DNA of 64,000 nt. Origin: Carboxylicivirga fragile. GTDB taxonomy: Bacteria > Bacteroidota > Bacteroidia > Bacteroidales > Marinilabiliaceae. Under the pieces are notes generated by a model that had not been told where the DNA came from, searched no databases, and worked only from the letters and a program-made list of their open reading frames with translations. The DNA lies in the NCBI GenBank assembly GCA_025499625.1, contig JAFMVD010000008.1, positions 62,001 to 126,000 on the forward strand, given 5' to 3'. Shown here piece by piece: positions 45,630 through 54,150 of the stretch; within the stretch, counting starts at the first letter, position 1; every line of letters begins with the position of its first letter. The position numbers were made by a program, and so were the translations under genes.

Positions 45630-46727
45630 CTAATGTTTAATAATTTGACATAACTCTTCAGCAAATAAGGCAGCACCTTCAATACCAAAATGAGCTTTAT
45701 CTGTTAAGCGGTCTGCCCTTAAATTTTTCTCCGAACTAATTTCATCTCCCTCAATAAGGTAAAGTTTGCTGTCCCCGTTTTTCTGGAAGTCGTTTACGAG
45801 TATTTTTAGGGCTTCACGAAAATCGTCAGGCACAATACCTGTTCGTTCATTGGCTTCAGCACGTGTATGTGTGAGCGTAATGCAATATATAGCAGCCTTG
45901 GGTTGATTTTGTCGAATGGTTTTTAAATAAGCTCGATAATCATTACTGTACTGCTTCACCGACTTATCATTAAACATTAAATCGTTATAGCCAATCAAAA
46001 TGGTGATGACATCTGCCTGAGGCATTTCACCTGTCATACTAGCAATGGCTGGAGATATTTTAGCCCCTCCAACAGCCAGATTATAATAATTATAATCCAG
46101 TTTCTGCGCCAGCAAATAAGGGTAGGTCAAATAAGCAGCTGATCCTTGTCCTACACCATGAGTAATACTATTGCCAATGGCAAAATAGATGGGTCGTACA
46201 TCCTCAGGAATGGAAAGTAAACTTGCTCTATCAAGCAGCTCCATTTTAAGTAAAGACACATTGGCAAAACTTGGTAAAACAACCTCAAATAAACTTTCTT
46301 TTTCTCCAGCTACATTTTCGAATTCAAGTAGCATCTCATTCTTTGACTTTTCCCCTTTGAAATCAAAGGTATGGGTTTGGATCCCATTTTGAAGCACAGC
46401 AAATTCAGCACCCCTATTCTGACCTTGGTCTGGTGCAAATGTCAGGCGAATTTTAGGACTAGCTGACTTGAATCGTAAACGTATACCACTATTAGTTCTT
46501 GCCTTATCGGCATTAAACATTGCCTCCGACAAGGGAGCGTTTAAAGTGGCTTCCGAAAAACGATTATAAGACAATTTAGCTTCCTCGCGCATCACATAAT
46601 TGGCTCCCAGCACTTGTATTTTTTCCATTCTGAGATCCTGAGCGACAAAGGTTTCCTGAGCCAAACTATTGGAGCAACTTACAAACAAGCTACTCAGTAG
46701 GATAATATTAAAAACTATCTTTATCAT
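45630..46727 (-). CDS. Bimodular SGNH esterase (CE2/GxDLY-like), lipoprotein
   Basis: 365 residues; lipobox FVSC (~Cys18). Residues ~30-170 are a beta-sandwich (RLRFKSASPKIRLTFAPDQ...), then an SGNH hydrolase domain: catalytic Ser in YFAIGNSITHGVG, Gly block NLAVGGAK, Asn in LIGYNDLMF, and catalytic Asp-x-x-His in DKAHFGIEGAALF. The two-domain order is that of CE2-type acetyl esterases and GxDLY-type SGNH proteins. Likely deacetylates the target polysaccharide. Its ATG overlaps the TGA of the sulfatase upstream by one base (TGATG), so the two are translationally coupled. Confidence 0.8.
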   Translation of the reverse strand: MIKIVFNIILLSSLFVSCSNSLAQETFVAQDLRMEKIQVLGANYVMREEAKLSYNRFSEATLNAPLSEAMFNADKARTNSGIRLRFKSASPKIRLTFAPDQGQNRGAEFAVLQNGIQTHTFDFKGEKSKNEMLLEFENVAGEKESLFEVVLPSFANVSLLKMELLDRASLLSIPEDVRPIYFAIGNSITHGVGQGSAAYLTYPYLLAQKLDYNYYNLAVGGAKISPAIASMTGEMPQADVITILIGYNDLMFNDKSVKQYSNDYRAYLKTIRQNQPKAAIYCITLTHTRAEANERTGIVPDDFREALKILVNDFQKNGDSKLYLIEGDEISSEKNLRADRLTDKAHFGIEGAALFAEELCQIIKH

Positions 46728-48259
46728 CAGGGTTGCGAGTTTAGTATTTGTAATAATTTATCCTGTAAAAGACTGCGCACCTCGGCATACTCTTCGTTTT
46801 CTGCAAATGATTCTTTTTCCAGAGGATCCTTTTCATAATCGTAAAGCTCTACACCTACAATATCAGGATTGGAATAAACGTCTGTTTTTCTGAATTCGCC
46901 CTTCAGCCACAAAGTCAATCGGTACTGCTTGGTTCTTAAGGAATAGCCCATTACCTTATTTCCACGAGGATATTGACTTATGGCATAATCTTTTATCTCT
47001 ACCTTTGAATTCTTAAGCACAGGCACTAAACTAAGACCGTCCAACTCGTCATCAACAGGCAAGTTACTCAACTCACATAAGGTTGGATAGATATCAACAA
47101 ATTCAGCCATTGTATTGGCTTGTTTACCTTGTTGCATTCCAGGTGCAGAAATCATCATAGGAACCCTTGTGGCTTGCTCAAAATTGGAATGTTTGCACCA
47201 TAAACCGTGGTCGCCCAAGTGCCATCCATGATCGCCCCACAACACAATAATCGTATTATCACTTATACCCAATTCATCAAGCTTATCCATTACTAAACCA
47301 ATCTGTGCATCCACATAGCTCACGCAAGCTCTATACCCATGTATCAACTCTTTTTGCTGATCTGTGGGAACAGGCCCTTGCTGCGGGATATCGGAGTAGT
47401 TGCGCAATTCGCCCCAGGTATGATAAGCATAATCAGGTGCACCTATAGCTTCCTCCTGATATGGGTTTAACTGTATGGCATCGCGCTCATACATGTCCCA
47501 ATATTTTTTTGGTGCAGCAAATGGCAGGTGAGGTTTATTAAACCCTAATGCTAAAAAGAAAGGCTTATCATTTGAGCTTAATTCTTCCAGTAGTTCAATA
47601 CCGGCAAGTGCAACAGCTCCATCTTTGTATGCTCCATCTGGTACATCCATACATTCGACAGATGGCGCTAAACCCATTTTTTTCAAGTATTGGTTGGTTT
47701 CCTTCCAACCTAGCTTCTGTTTTTTACTCTGACGATAAGCTTTATGAATTTCTTTTGCCTGATACTTGCCATTGGCCGGGTATTTATAACCTTCAGGGTA
47801 TACCAATTCTTTTGACTCCTTATAAGGAATGCTCCACGACTTAGGATCATTATTTTTTGCCCCATGCATCAGTTTACCCAAACCAACCGTTTCGTAACCT
47901 TGCTGCATAAAGTATTGAGGTAAGGTTACTACATCGGGGTTAACATCGCGCATGTTGGTTTTTAAATCCCATACTTTGGTTTGATCAGGGCGTAATCCGC
48001 TAAACAAACTTACCCTTGATACAGCACATACCGCTTGCTGACAATAGGCATTATTAAACTGCACACTTCTAGCCGCCAAAGCATCCATATTAGGCGAGAT
48101 TATTTCCGTATCGCCATATGTGCCTAACATTGGCTTTAGATCATCCACAGCTATAAATAATATATTTGGCTTCTGTGGTTTGGACTGTGCACAGGCTACT
48201 AACTGCACCCCCAGCACCATAAATAGTAGAAAGTATGCCTTCAAACTTCGATTCATCAT
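46727..48259 (-). CDS. Iduronate-2-sulfatase-like S1 sulfatase with unusual CAVSR motif
   Basis: 510 residues; lipobox LVAC (Cys23). The fold follows the paralogue at 19496: FIAVDDLKPMLGTYGD, VWDLKTNMRDVNPD, LGLGKLMHG, NKPHLPFAAPKKYWD, LWGDHGWHLGDHGLW. The formylglycine motif is C78-A-V-S-R: Val replaces the Pro/Ala normally at the third position, while Cys, Ser and Arg are kept. All other active-site blocks look intact. The maturation of this Cys may be slower or use a tolerant enzyme. Cotranscribed with and coupled to the SGNH esterase downstream. Confidence 0.88.
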   Translation of the reverse strand: MMNRSLKAYFLLFMVLGVQLVACAQSKPQKPNILFIAVDDLKPMLGTYGDTEIISPNMDALAARSVQFNNAYCQQAVCAVSRVSLFSGLRPDQTKVWDLKTNMRDVNPDVVTLPQYFMQQGYETVGLGKLMHGAKNNDPKSWSIPYKESKELVYPEGYKYPANGKYQAKEIHKAYRQSKKQKLGWKETNQYLKKMGLAPSVECMDVPDGAYKDGAVALAGIELLEELSSNDKPFFLALGFNKPHLPFAAPKKYWDMYERDAIQLNPYQEEAIGAPDYAYHTWGELRNYSDIPQQGPVPTDQQKELIHGYRACVSYVDAQIGLVMDKLDELGISDNTIIVLWGDHGWHLGDHGLWCKHSNFEQATRVPMMISAPGMQQGKQANTMAEFVDIYPTLCELSNLPVDDELDGLSLVPVLKNSKVEIKDYAISQYPRGNKVMGYSLRTKQYRLTLWLKGEFRKTDVYSNPDIVGVELYDYEKDPLEKESFAENEEYAEVRSLLQDKLLQILNSQP

Positions 48260-48278
48260 TTTCGCAGATTTAATATTA

Positions 48279-49292
48279 TTAATTATCTCTTATCACTTTC
48301 AGCTTTTGCTGTTCTACTATAAAATCAAACGCCAGCTCTTCCAAGCGTTTATTGTCAAGCATAGCACCCCAGGCGCCATGCCCCTTTCCTTCTAGTGGGT
48401 AATAAACAAATGGCGCACCGGTGCTTTCATACATCTGTTTTAATTCCTTTGCATTAATGAAGGGAACAGTAGGATCTTCTGTACCATGAGCAATAAACAG
48501 GGCAGGATCATTACGGTCAAATCGTTGATGACTAAATATTTTTTCCATTGCATCCAATGCAGCTTTTGATCCCCAAAGGTCGACTATGATTTTAATCTGA
48601 TAGGATTGATCAATGTTTGTAGTCGTCAAGCTTGGGTCTTGCTCAAATGTCAACTCGTCTCTGAAATCTTCCGGGTTAGAAATACCCATTGTTATGGCGG
48701 TAATAGCGCCTGCAGAACCTCCACCAACAGTAATATAATCTGTATTTATATTGTACACATCAGCATTTGCCACCACCCAACGCAGCGCTGCCTTGGCATC
48801 TCGAATAGCAGGATAGATTGCTAAGAACGGTCCTACCTTCGCTGCTTTAGGAAGCTTTTCTGCAAAATCAAGCCACTCAATAGGTACTGTTCCTTTATGG
48901 CGCTTTAAGCGATAATCGGCTGAAATGAACACCCATCCTCTTGAGGTATAATAATTGGCCCATTCAATAATCCTCCCTTGTTGTTTTGTACCGCCAGCAA
49001 AACCACCTCCATGAATAAACAAAAATACAGGTCTGTTTTCTAACTCATTATCCGGCGTATACACATCAAGCTTTAAGGGCATAACTGTGGCATCCGAACT
49101 ATTAATGCTTGAATGGCTCAAGCCTTTGGCATACACAATATCATGCTCCACATTTACTTCAAATGTCTGCTCAGCCTGTACAACAGGTGTTTCATCCTTA
49201 CAAGACTTTGATTCACTTTTATTATTTGAAAACGAAAGTGTGCACTTGCCAATTGCTAATATTAAGATAACTGCCCTTATTAATCTATGCAT
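48279..49292 (-). CDS. Alpha/beta-hydrolase esterase (acetyl/feruloyl-esterase-like)
   Basis: 337 residues with an N-terminal signal segment (LIRAVILILAIGKCTLSFS). Catalytic features: oxyanion HGGGF (FLFIHGGGFAGG), nucleophile Ser in VGGGSAGAIT, Asp in AHGTEDPTVPF, His in GKGHGAWG, the arrangement of BD-FAE and hormone-sensitive-lipase-like esterases. Probably removes acetyl or aromatic acyl groups from oligosaccharides in the periplasm. It lies between a T9SS jelly-roll gene and a sulfatase gene, 4 and 19 bp away, so it is in the same operon. Natural substrate cannot be read from sequence. Confidence 0.8.
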   Translation of the reverse strand: MHRLIRAVILILAIGKCTLSFSNNKSESKSCKDETPVVQAEQTFEVNVEHDIVYAKGLSHSSINSSDATVMPLKLDVYTPDNELENRPVFLFIHGGGFAGGTKQQGRIIEWANYYTSRGWVFISADYRLKRHKGTVPIEWLDFAEKLPKAAKVGPFLAIYPAIRDAKAALRWVVANADVYNINTDYITVGGGSAGAITAITMGISNPEDFRDELTFEQDPSLTTTNIDQSYQIKIIVDLWGSKAALDAMEKIFSHQRFDRNDPALFIAHGTEDPTVPFINAKELKQMYESTGAPFVYYPLEGKGHGAWGAMLDNKRLEELAFDFIVEQQKLKVIRDN

Positions 49293-49296
49293 ACGT

Positions 49297-50598
49297 TTAT
49301 CTTTTAATCAATTTTATTACATGCCCATTTTGTTCGAAAAGGTAGACTCCTGAAGAAAAAGCTGAAATATCAAATACAGACTCCTCTCCGGCTTTCATAA
49401 CCTGACCATTCATGTTATAAACCGTCCAAGGCCCAGCTTTACTAACTCTAAAGATACCTTTAGAAGGATTTGGGTAAACCAATACTTCACTTCCCTTGGT
49501 GGCATTAATGGACAGAGGCTCTTCATTCAGCTTAATGTTGAGAGAATTGAATTTTAATGCGCCAAAACCATCCGTCACCTCTAGACCAACTTGTATATTT
49601 GGCACATACTGATTTTTATTCAGGTAGCCTCTTGATATAAACGAATCATAAATGCCTTTCATATCAATACTTCCCTGAAGCAATTGCTCGTTATCTTTAA
49701 TAATCACCCTGCGCCATTCATAACCATTCTCCTCCTTATACAAGCGTGCAAATGGTTTTTCATTAATAATGGTATCTGTTAACACAGTTGGGTATGGTGG
49801 AATCCACGTTCCTTTCTGGTCAAATACAAAGAAAAAATCACCGTCGTTACTACTGAAATCATCCAGGTAAGCTTCGTCGGTAACAAAATGGTTCAGCGCA
49901 ATTTTATAGCCTTCTGTACCATAGAGTTGTTTAAAATCAAAATCCAGCTCCATTGATTCAATGGAAGATAATTGTATAGGGAAACCCGACAAGTCCTCTC
50001 TTATTCCTTTTCGATTACCCCACAATACACTGATATAACACCAAACTGAGGCACCATCAAAATCTCCGGGTGACGATGGAGTATCCCAAACAAAAATGGT
50101 TTGATCAGGCAAATCGGCGTGGCAAAGTGTAGCCATTCTGAAATCCACACCCTCCTGGGCTGTGCCACGTCCCCATAAATTATTGTATCCTAAATAAGGG
50201 TTGCCAGGCACTATGTATGTTTCTTTATGCGACTCTAATATCACATACTCATTGCTATTGGATAGTGTGTAATCATAGCCATCGACAACCACAATGCTTG
50301 TTTGCTCATTATTACACTGTATCAATAAATCATGCCTTGTTACTTCACCGATTACATCCTCAATAACAGTGTTGATGCTAATAATGCCCGTTGTCGGCTC
50401 AATAACAAAATGATTATCGTTGTTGCCTCCTACTATTTCATAATCAAAGCTTCCTTCTCCTGGCAAATCAACATCAGCAATCTGATCGCCCATTTTTTCG
50501 AATTCACTCCTGTAAAATAGAGAAGACTGAGCAAACAGATGACAACTATTAGAAAATAGTACCACTGTCAGAAAAACATGTAATAATACCTTTGTCAT
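49297..50598 (-). CDS. Secreted cadherin-like plus jelly-roll protein with T9SS sorting domain
   Basis: I choose the ATG at 50598 (433 residues), which overlaps the sulfatase stop as ATGA, rather than a Met five codons upstream. Signal peptide (to HLFAQ), a cadherin-like segment (~35-105: FDYEIVGGNNDNHFVIEPTTG), a beta-jelly-roll with GYNNLWGRGTAQ, SVWCYISVLWGNRKG and FPIQLSSIESM, and a C-terminal T9SS domain (VLVYPNPSKGIFRV ... VIKLIKR). YNNLWG and the FPIQLS block faintly recall GH12, as in the protein at 39791, but catalytic residues are not confirmed. Probable extracellular hydrolase or glycan-binding protein. Confidence 0.6.
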   Translation of the reverse strand: MTKVLLHVFLTVVLFSNSCHLFAQSSLFYRSEFEKMGDQIADVDLPGEGSFDYEIVGGNNDNHFVIEPTTGIISINTVIEDVIGEVTRHDLLIQCNNEQTSIVVVDGYDYTLSNSNEYVILESHKETYIVPGNPYLGYNNLWGRGTAQEGVDFRMATLCHADLPDQTIFVWDTPSSPGDFDGASVWCYISVLWGNRKGIREDLSGFPIQLSSIESMELDFDFKQLYGTEGYKIALNHFVTDEAYLDDFSSNDGDFFFVFDQKGTWIPPYPTVLTDTIINEKPFARLYKEENGYEWRRVIIKDNEQLLQGSIDMKGIYDSFISRGYLNKNQYVPNIQVGLEVTDGFGALKFNSLNIKLNEEPLSINATKGSEVLVYPNPSKGIFRVSKAGPWTVYNMNGQVMKAGEESVFDISAFSSGVYLFEQNGHVIKLIKR

Positions 50599-52073
50599 TT
50601 CTTTTTCTTCCACTTGCTCTTACTCGGATCGATCTTCTTGGCATTAATGGATTTCCGCCACTCTTTTACTAAAGCATGTAACTCTTTGGTTTTCTCAGGG
50701 AGTTCCTGACTCAAATCTTTATTTTCACCAATATCATTACTTAAATCAAACAGCTCTACACGTCCTTCGTCGTACCAATCAATTAGCTTATACTTACCCA
50801 AACGCACTGCTGAGCTATTCTCATCTCCTGTACTTCCCGGCCGAGCCAGAGGCGAATGCCAAAACATAGGTGTTTCACGTTCAAACTTTTTACCTTTAAT
50901 GGCTGCACTTACATCTATCCCATCTAAATGATCCTTTGGACGCTGATCCAAACCAGCCATTTCTAATACAGTTGGGTATATATCGGTTCCTGTTATTAAG
51001 GCATCACTTACCTGACCAGCTTGGCTTTGTGCCGGCCATTTGACAATAAAGGCCTCACGAATACCTCCTTCGTACAACCAGCCTTTTCCATAACGTAAGG
51101 GATAATTAGAAGTAGCCAGTTTACGTGTATTACCACGTGTTGAAAGGCCTCCATTATCGGCAGTGAAAATGATGATTGTATTATCTGCAATATCCAATTC
51201 AATCAGTTTAGCTTGTAGCTTAGCCATACTCTGGTCGATGCTTTCTATCATGGCTGCATAAACCGGATAATCCTGAAGAAGTTTAGTATCACCTGTGATT
51301 GTTTCTTCATACTCCGGCAAATCATATTCCATCGATTTTAGTTTGGCCTCATACTTCTTAACCAATTCTGGTTTGGCCTCAAAGGGTGTATGCACCCCGT
51401 AATGCGATAAGAAAACAAAGAAAGGATCCTCACTTTGATGGCTAACATGATCTGATATAAAATCTAATGTTTCATCGGTAATGCGATCAGTAATGTATTC
51501 ACCTTCCTGGCCATCTTCCAAACCATGAATTTCGTTTTTCTTATAACCTTTTTTACCCGATGGAGTAGCTTCTCCTTTGCGATATGGATACCAATAAGTG
51601 GGCGGTGCACCAGCTGCCCCTCCAGCCACATTTACATCAAAGCCCTGATTTTCGGGCATATTTCCTTCCTTATCTCTGAACAACAGATGCCATTTACCTG
51701 TGAAAAATGTTGAGTATCCACCTTCTTTTAAAGCTTCTGCAATAGTAACATCTTCAGGCAGCAAACCTCCACCTCCCGGAACAGAATCACGGGCAGGATA
51801 TTTTCCTGTCATTACACCGTAGCGAGCAGGCACACAGCGAGGATGAGCAGTATACGCCTGAGTAAACCTAACTCCTTCTGCAGCTAATTGATCAATGGCA
51901 GGTGTCTCATAAAACTTAGATCCCTGACAAGCTAAATCCATCCATCCCAAATCGTCCACATAGAAGATAACGATATTTGGTTGTTGCTTTGGTTTATCCT
52001 CAGCAAATAATAGTACTTGATTGAGCAATAATATACCGATGATGGCTACTACGAACTTTATCTTCCCCTGCAT
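50595..52073 (-). CDS. S1 family sulfatase
   Basis: 492 residues; signal peptide (to LLFAE). Formylglycine motif C80-V-P-A-R, where Ala takes the usual Ser place; Cys, Pro and Arg are kept. Metal ligands in FYVDDLGW and FTADNGGLS; GKWHLLF and SHYGVHTPF are present. It is the close paralogue of the left-arm sulfatase at 16440 (same LGW...L, KFYETPAIDQLA, THPRCVP-like, YPLR-GKGWLYEGGIRE and HSPLARP blocks). The C-terminus is Lys-rich. First enzyme gene of the right arm after the T9SS binding protein, and translationally coupled (ATGA) to the next gene. Confidence 0.9.
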   Translation of the reverse strand: MQGKIKFVVAIIGILLLNQVLLFAEDKPKQQPNIVIFYVDDLGWMDLACQGSKFYETPAIDQLAAEGVRFTQAYTAHPRCVPARYGVMTGKYPARDSVPGGGGLLPEDVTIAEALKEGGYSTFFTGKWHLLFRDKEGNMPENQGFDVNVAGGAAGAPPTYWYPYRKGEATPSGKKGYKKNEIHGLEDGQEGEYITDRITDETLDFISDHVSHQSEDPFFVFLSHYGVHTPFEAKPELVKKYEAKLKSMEYDLPEYEETITGDTKLLQDYPVYAAMIESIDQSMAKLQAKLIELDIADNTIIIFTADNGGLSTRGNTRKLATSNYPLRYGKGWLYEGGIREAFIVKWPAQSQAGQVSDALITGTDIYPTVLEMAGLDQRPKDHLDGIDVSAAIKGKKFERETPMFWHSPLARPGSTGDENSSAVRLGKYKLIDWYDEGRVELFDLSNDIGENKDLSQELPEKTKELHALVKEWRKSINAKKIDPSKSKWKKKK

Positions 52074-52117
52074 CCTAAATATTTTTAATTTCAGAATATA
52101 CTCTATTTTTAAATAAT

Positions 52118-52155
52118 AAAATACCTCTGCAATTTTTACATCACAAAGGTATTTT
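52118..52155 (-). terminator. Hairpin between the first and second gene of the right arm
   Basis: AAAATACCT (52118-52126) and AGGTATTTT (52147-52155) are perfect 9-bp arms with a 20-nt loop; the minus strand continues ATTATTTAAA. It lies between the T9SS binding-protein gene and the sulfatase gene. It may partly terminate transcription so that the first gene is made in excess. Confidence 0.5.
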
Positions 52156-52177
52156 CACCTCAAACCAAAACTTCTAA

Positions 52178-53893
52178 CTATTTCTTTGTAAACTTCTTAA
52201 TTACTTTTTCACCATTTACCTCAAGAGCAGCAATGTAAATGCCATTTGGTAAATGTGCTACATCTACTCCGTCAACTAATTCCATTACGTCTAACACCTT
52301 TTGGCCAGATAAGCTATAAATCTCAACTTTACTTACAAGATCAGAAGAATCGATGTATAACATTGATTTAACAGGATTAGGATATATCGAAAGCCCACTT
52401 AAATTATCATTAATAGCTGTCGCATTATCAACAGTAATTATTACAGTATAAAACAATTTTGCCCCATTTTCTGCTTCTACCCTTACACTAACTTTGCCAC
52501 TGCCTGAAGAAACATCGGCGTTTCCATCAGCAATCTCAACGGCAACTTCTTCACCATTAACATCAGTTACTTGTCTTATTGTAACAGTTGCTTTCTCATT
52601 GTCTGTAGCAGTTGCTGAAAAATTAACCACAGTAGTACCATTTGGAACTGTTAATGTATAATCGTGAACACCAGAACTAAATCCAGGAACCAAAGTTCCT
52701 AAAGAACTAGTTAAACTACTCAAAGTAGCATCATCATTTCCTTTTAAAAGTTTTATATAGTCTATCTCAACTGTGCCAGCATTTACCGGATCAGCCAACT
52801 TAGCCGGCCCCATAATAAGGAAGGATGCGATATTGCCATTCCAATATTCATGTCCACCTAATAAAACTCTGTAAGTTTTAAATTCAGTATCATTAGCAGT
52901 GGTATTAGGAATTATATTACTTCTTTGATTGCCATCAGGATCAACAAAGACAAACTTCAATGGAGCCTCACTATCAACATCATAGATAGTGTTATTTTTC
53001 AATCTAACTTCAAAGATATCAAACTCATCACCCATAACGCCAAGTTTATCATGTTGAAATCTCGGCCAGTTGCCCGTCATTGTCATAACTGCCGAGCCAT
53101 TAACAACCTCTATATCACAATTGGTGTAAGCTTCCCAACCTTCCAGATCACCATTAGTATTAAAGTTCCATTCATAAGTAAATCCTGGTATCTTTGTGAA
53201 CGTAGCACTTATGCTTTTATCACCATCCATGGTTAAAGTAGTCGGGTTTGTCGTACCGCTTAAGTCTCCTCCCCAGCTTGTAAACTCATATCCTAAATAG
53301 GGCACTGCCGTAATTGTTTGTACAGAATTCTGTGGCAAATCATCACTGGCAGGTGTGATTGTACCCGCTCCTGTTATAGTTTTACTTAAATTATAGGTAG
53401 CTCTGGTGCCAAAAAATAAATCATCAGCAACAAAGGTTTGAGATACACCAGCTCCTAAATCACTATTTGACTGCAATATAAATTTATCAATATTCAAAGC
53501 TGCATCTAAGGAAACTGTTGTAGTAAAAAACTCCCAACTGTCACTAGCTTCAAATGCAGTTCCATTAACGGTTTTAGTAGACCCATCTTTAAATTTCACC
53601 TTAAACTTGGCTAATTCTCCAATTGTACCTTTTGCCCAAAACGACAATTCGTAATCTCCTATAGCAACCTGCGTGGTCCCATCTGTAATATACTGAGCAC
53701 CTTTATTTATAGCAGCAACTACCTCATAAGCGTTCGTTGACCCATTATTACCTGGCGATACAATCTGACGACTATCAGCTCCACTATTAGTCCAACCATC
53801 AGCCCCTCCTTCAAAATCAAAATTAGGTACGAAGTTTTGTCCATTCATATTTAGTGACAACACAACGATAAGTAGAGTAAAAAGTTTTTTCAT
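52178..53893 (-). CDS. T9SS-secreted modular glycan-binding-like protein
   Basis: 571 residues: signal peptide (to LNMNGQ), CBM4/9-like sandwich (~20-165, PNFDFEGGADGWTNSGADSRQ), a bacterial/InlB-like repeat (~170-235, LGYEFTSWGGDLSGTTNP), a second sandwich (~240-395, YEWNFNTNGDLEGWEAYTNCD), a cadherin-like beta sandwich (~398-490) and a T9SS type A domain (LSIYPNPVKSML...KVIKKFTKK). No catalytic domain seen, so it is probably a surface or secreted binding protein that holds the polysaccharide. First gene of the right arm, downstream of the tandem operator and -7 box (53923-53989). Confidence 0.75.
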   Translation of the reverse strand: MKKLFTLLIVVLSLNMNGQNFVPNFDFEGGADGWTNSGADSRQIVSPGNNGSTNAYEVVAAINKGAQYITDGTTQVAIGDYELSFWAKGTIGELAKFKVKFKDGSTKTVNGTAFEASDSWEFFTTTVSLDAALNIDKFILQSNSDLGAGVSQTFVADDLFFGTRATYNLSKTITGAGTITPASDDLPQNSVQTITAVPYLGYEFTSWGGDLSGTTNPTTLTMDGDKSISATFTKIPGFTYEWNFNTNGDLEGWEAYTNCDIEVVNGSAVMTMTGNWPRFQHDKLGVMGDEFDIFEVRLKNNTIYDVDSEAPLKFVFVDPDGNQRSNIIPNTTANDTEFKTYRVLLGGHEYWNGNIASFLIMGPAKLADPVNAGTVEIDYIKLLKGNDDATLSSLTSSLGTLVPGFSSGVHDYTLTVPNGTTVVNFSATATDNEKATVTIRQVTDVNGEEVAVEIADGNADVSSGSGKVSVRVEAENGAKLFYTVIITVDNATAINDNLSGLSIYPNPVKSMLYIDSSDLVSKVEIYSLSGQKVLDVMELVDGVDVAHLPNGIYIAALEVNGEKVIKKFTKK

Positions 53894-53922
53894 AATACTT
53901 AAGATTTAAAAATTAGTTTAAG

Positions 53923-53989
53923 CCAATATATGAGCTTATATCAAAAGGCTTGGTGGTATAATCGTTCTGCTAGGGTAGAAGAATCATTC
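53923..53989 (-). promoter_or_regulatory. Right-arm promoter with tandem operator
   Basis: Sense strand: GAATGAT, 15 nt containing ACC, GAACGAT (53989-53961, 22 bp apart), exactly 30 nt, then -7 box TATATTGG (53930-53923), 29 nt before the start codon. It would drive up to eleven genes down to 39791. Confidence 0.7.
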
Positions 53990-54056
53990 AAGCACCCTAA
54001 CACATTAATATTCAGCACAAACAAACAAAGTCATTGTAAATCGTAAAAACTAATAC

Positions 54057-54123
54057 GAACGATTACTAAACCATAGTAGAACGATAGTAGCGACACCTAC
54101 TACCTTGCGAAACAATACTTTTA
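54057..54123 (+). promoter_or_regulatory. Fusion-gene promoter with tandem operator
   Basis: GAACGAT (54057-54063), 15 nt containing ACC, GAACGAT (54079-54085), exactly 30 nt, then TACTTTTA (54116-54123) as -7 box, 27 nt before the start codon. This is the only copy in which both half-sites are identical. Divergent from the right-arm promoter. Confidence 0.7.
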
Positions 54124-54150
54124 CAACCATAATCTATTTGTAAAAAGTCT

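Noticed and set aside
45605-45688. Longer start of the GH10 gene
   Set aside because: It would overlap the upstream esterase by 59 bp and bury the signal peptide; the ATG at 45604 gives a normal one.
46501-46520. A fourth copy of the palindromic element (TATCGGCATTA match)
   Set aside because: Only the right-end sequence matches, inside the coding region of the SGNH esterase, with no left end or stem.
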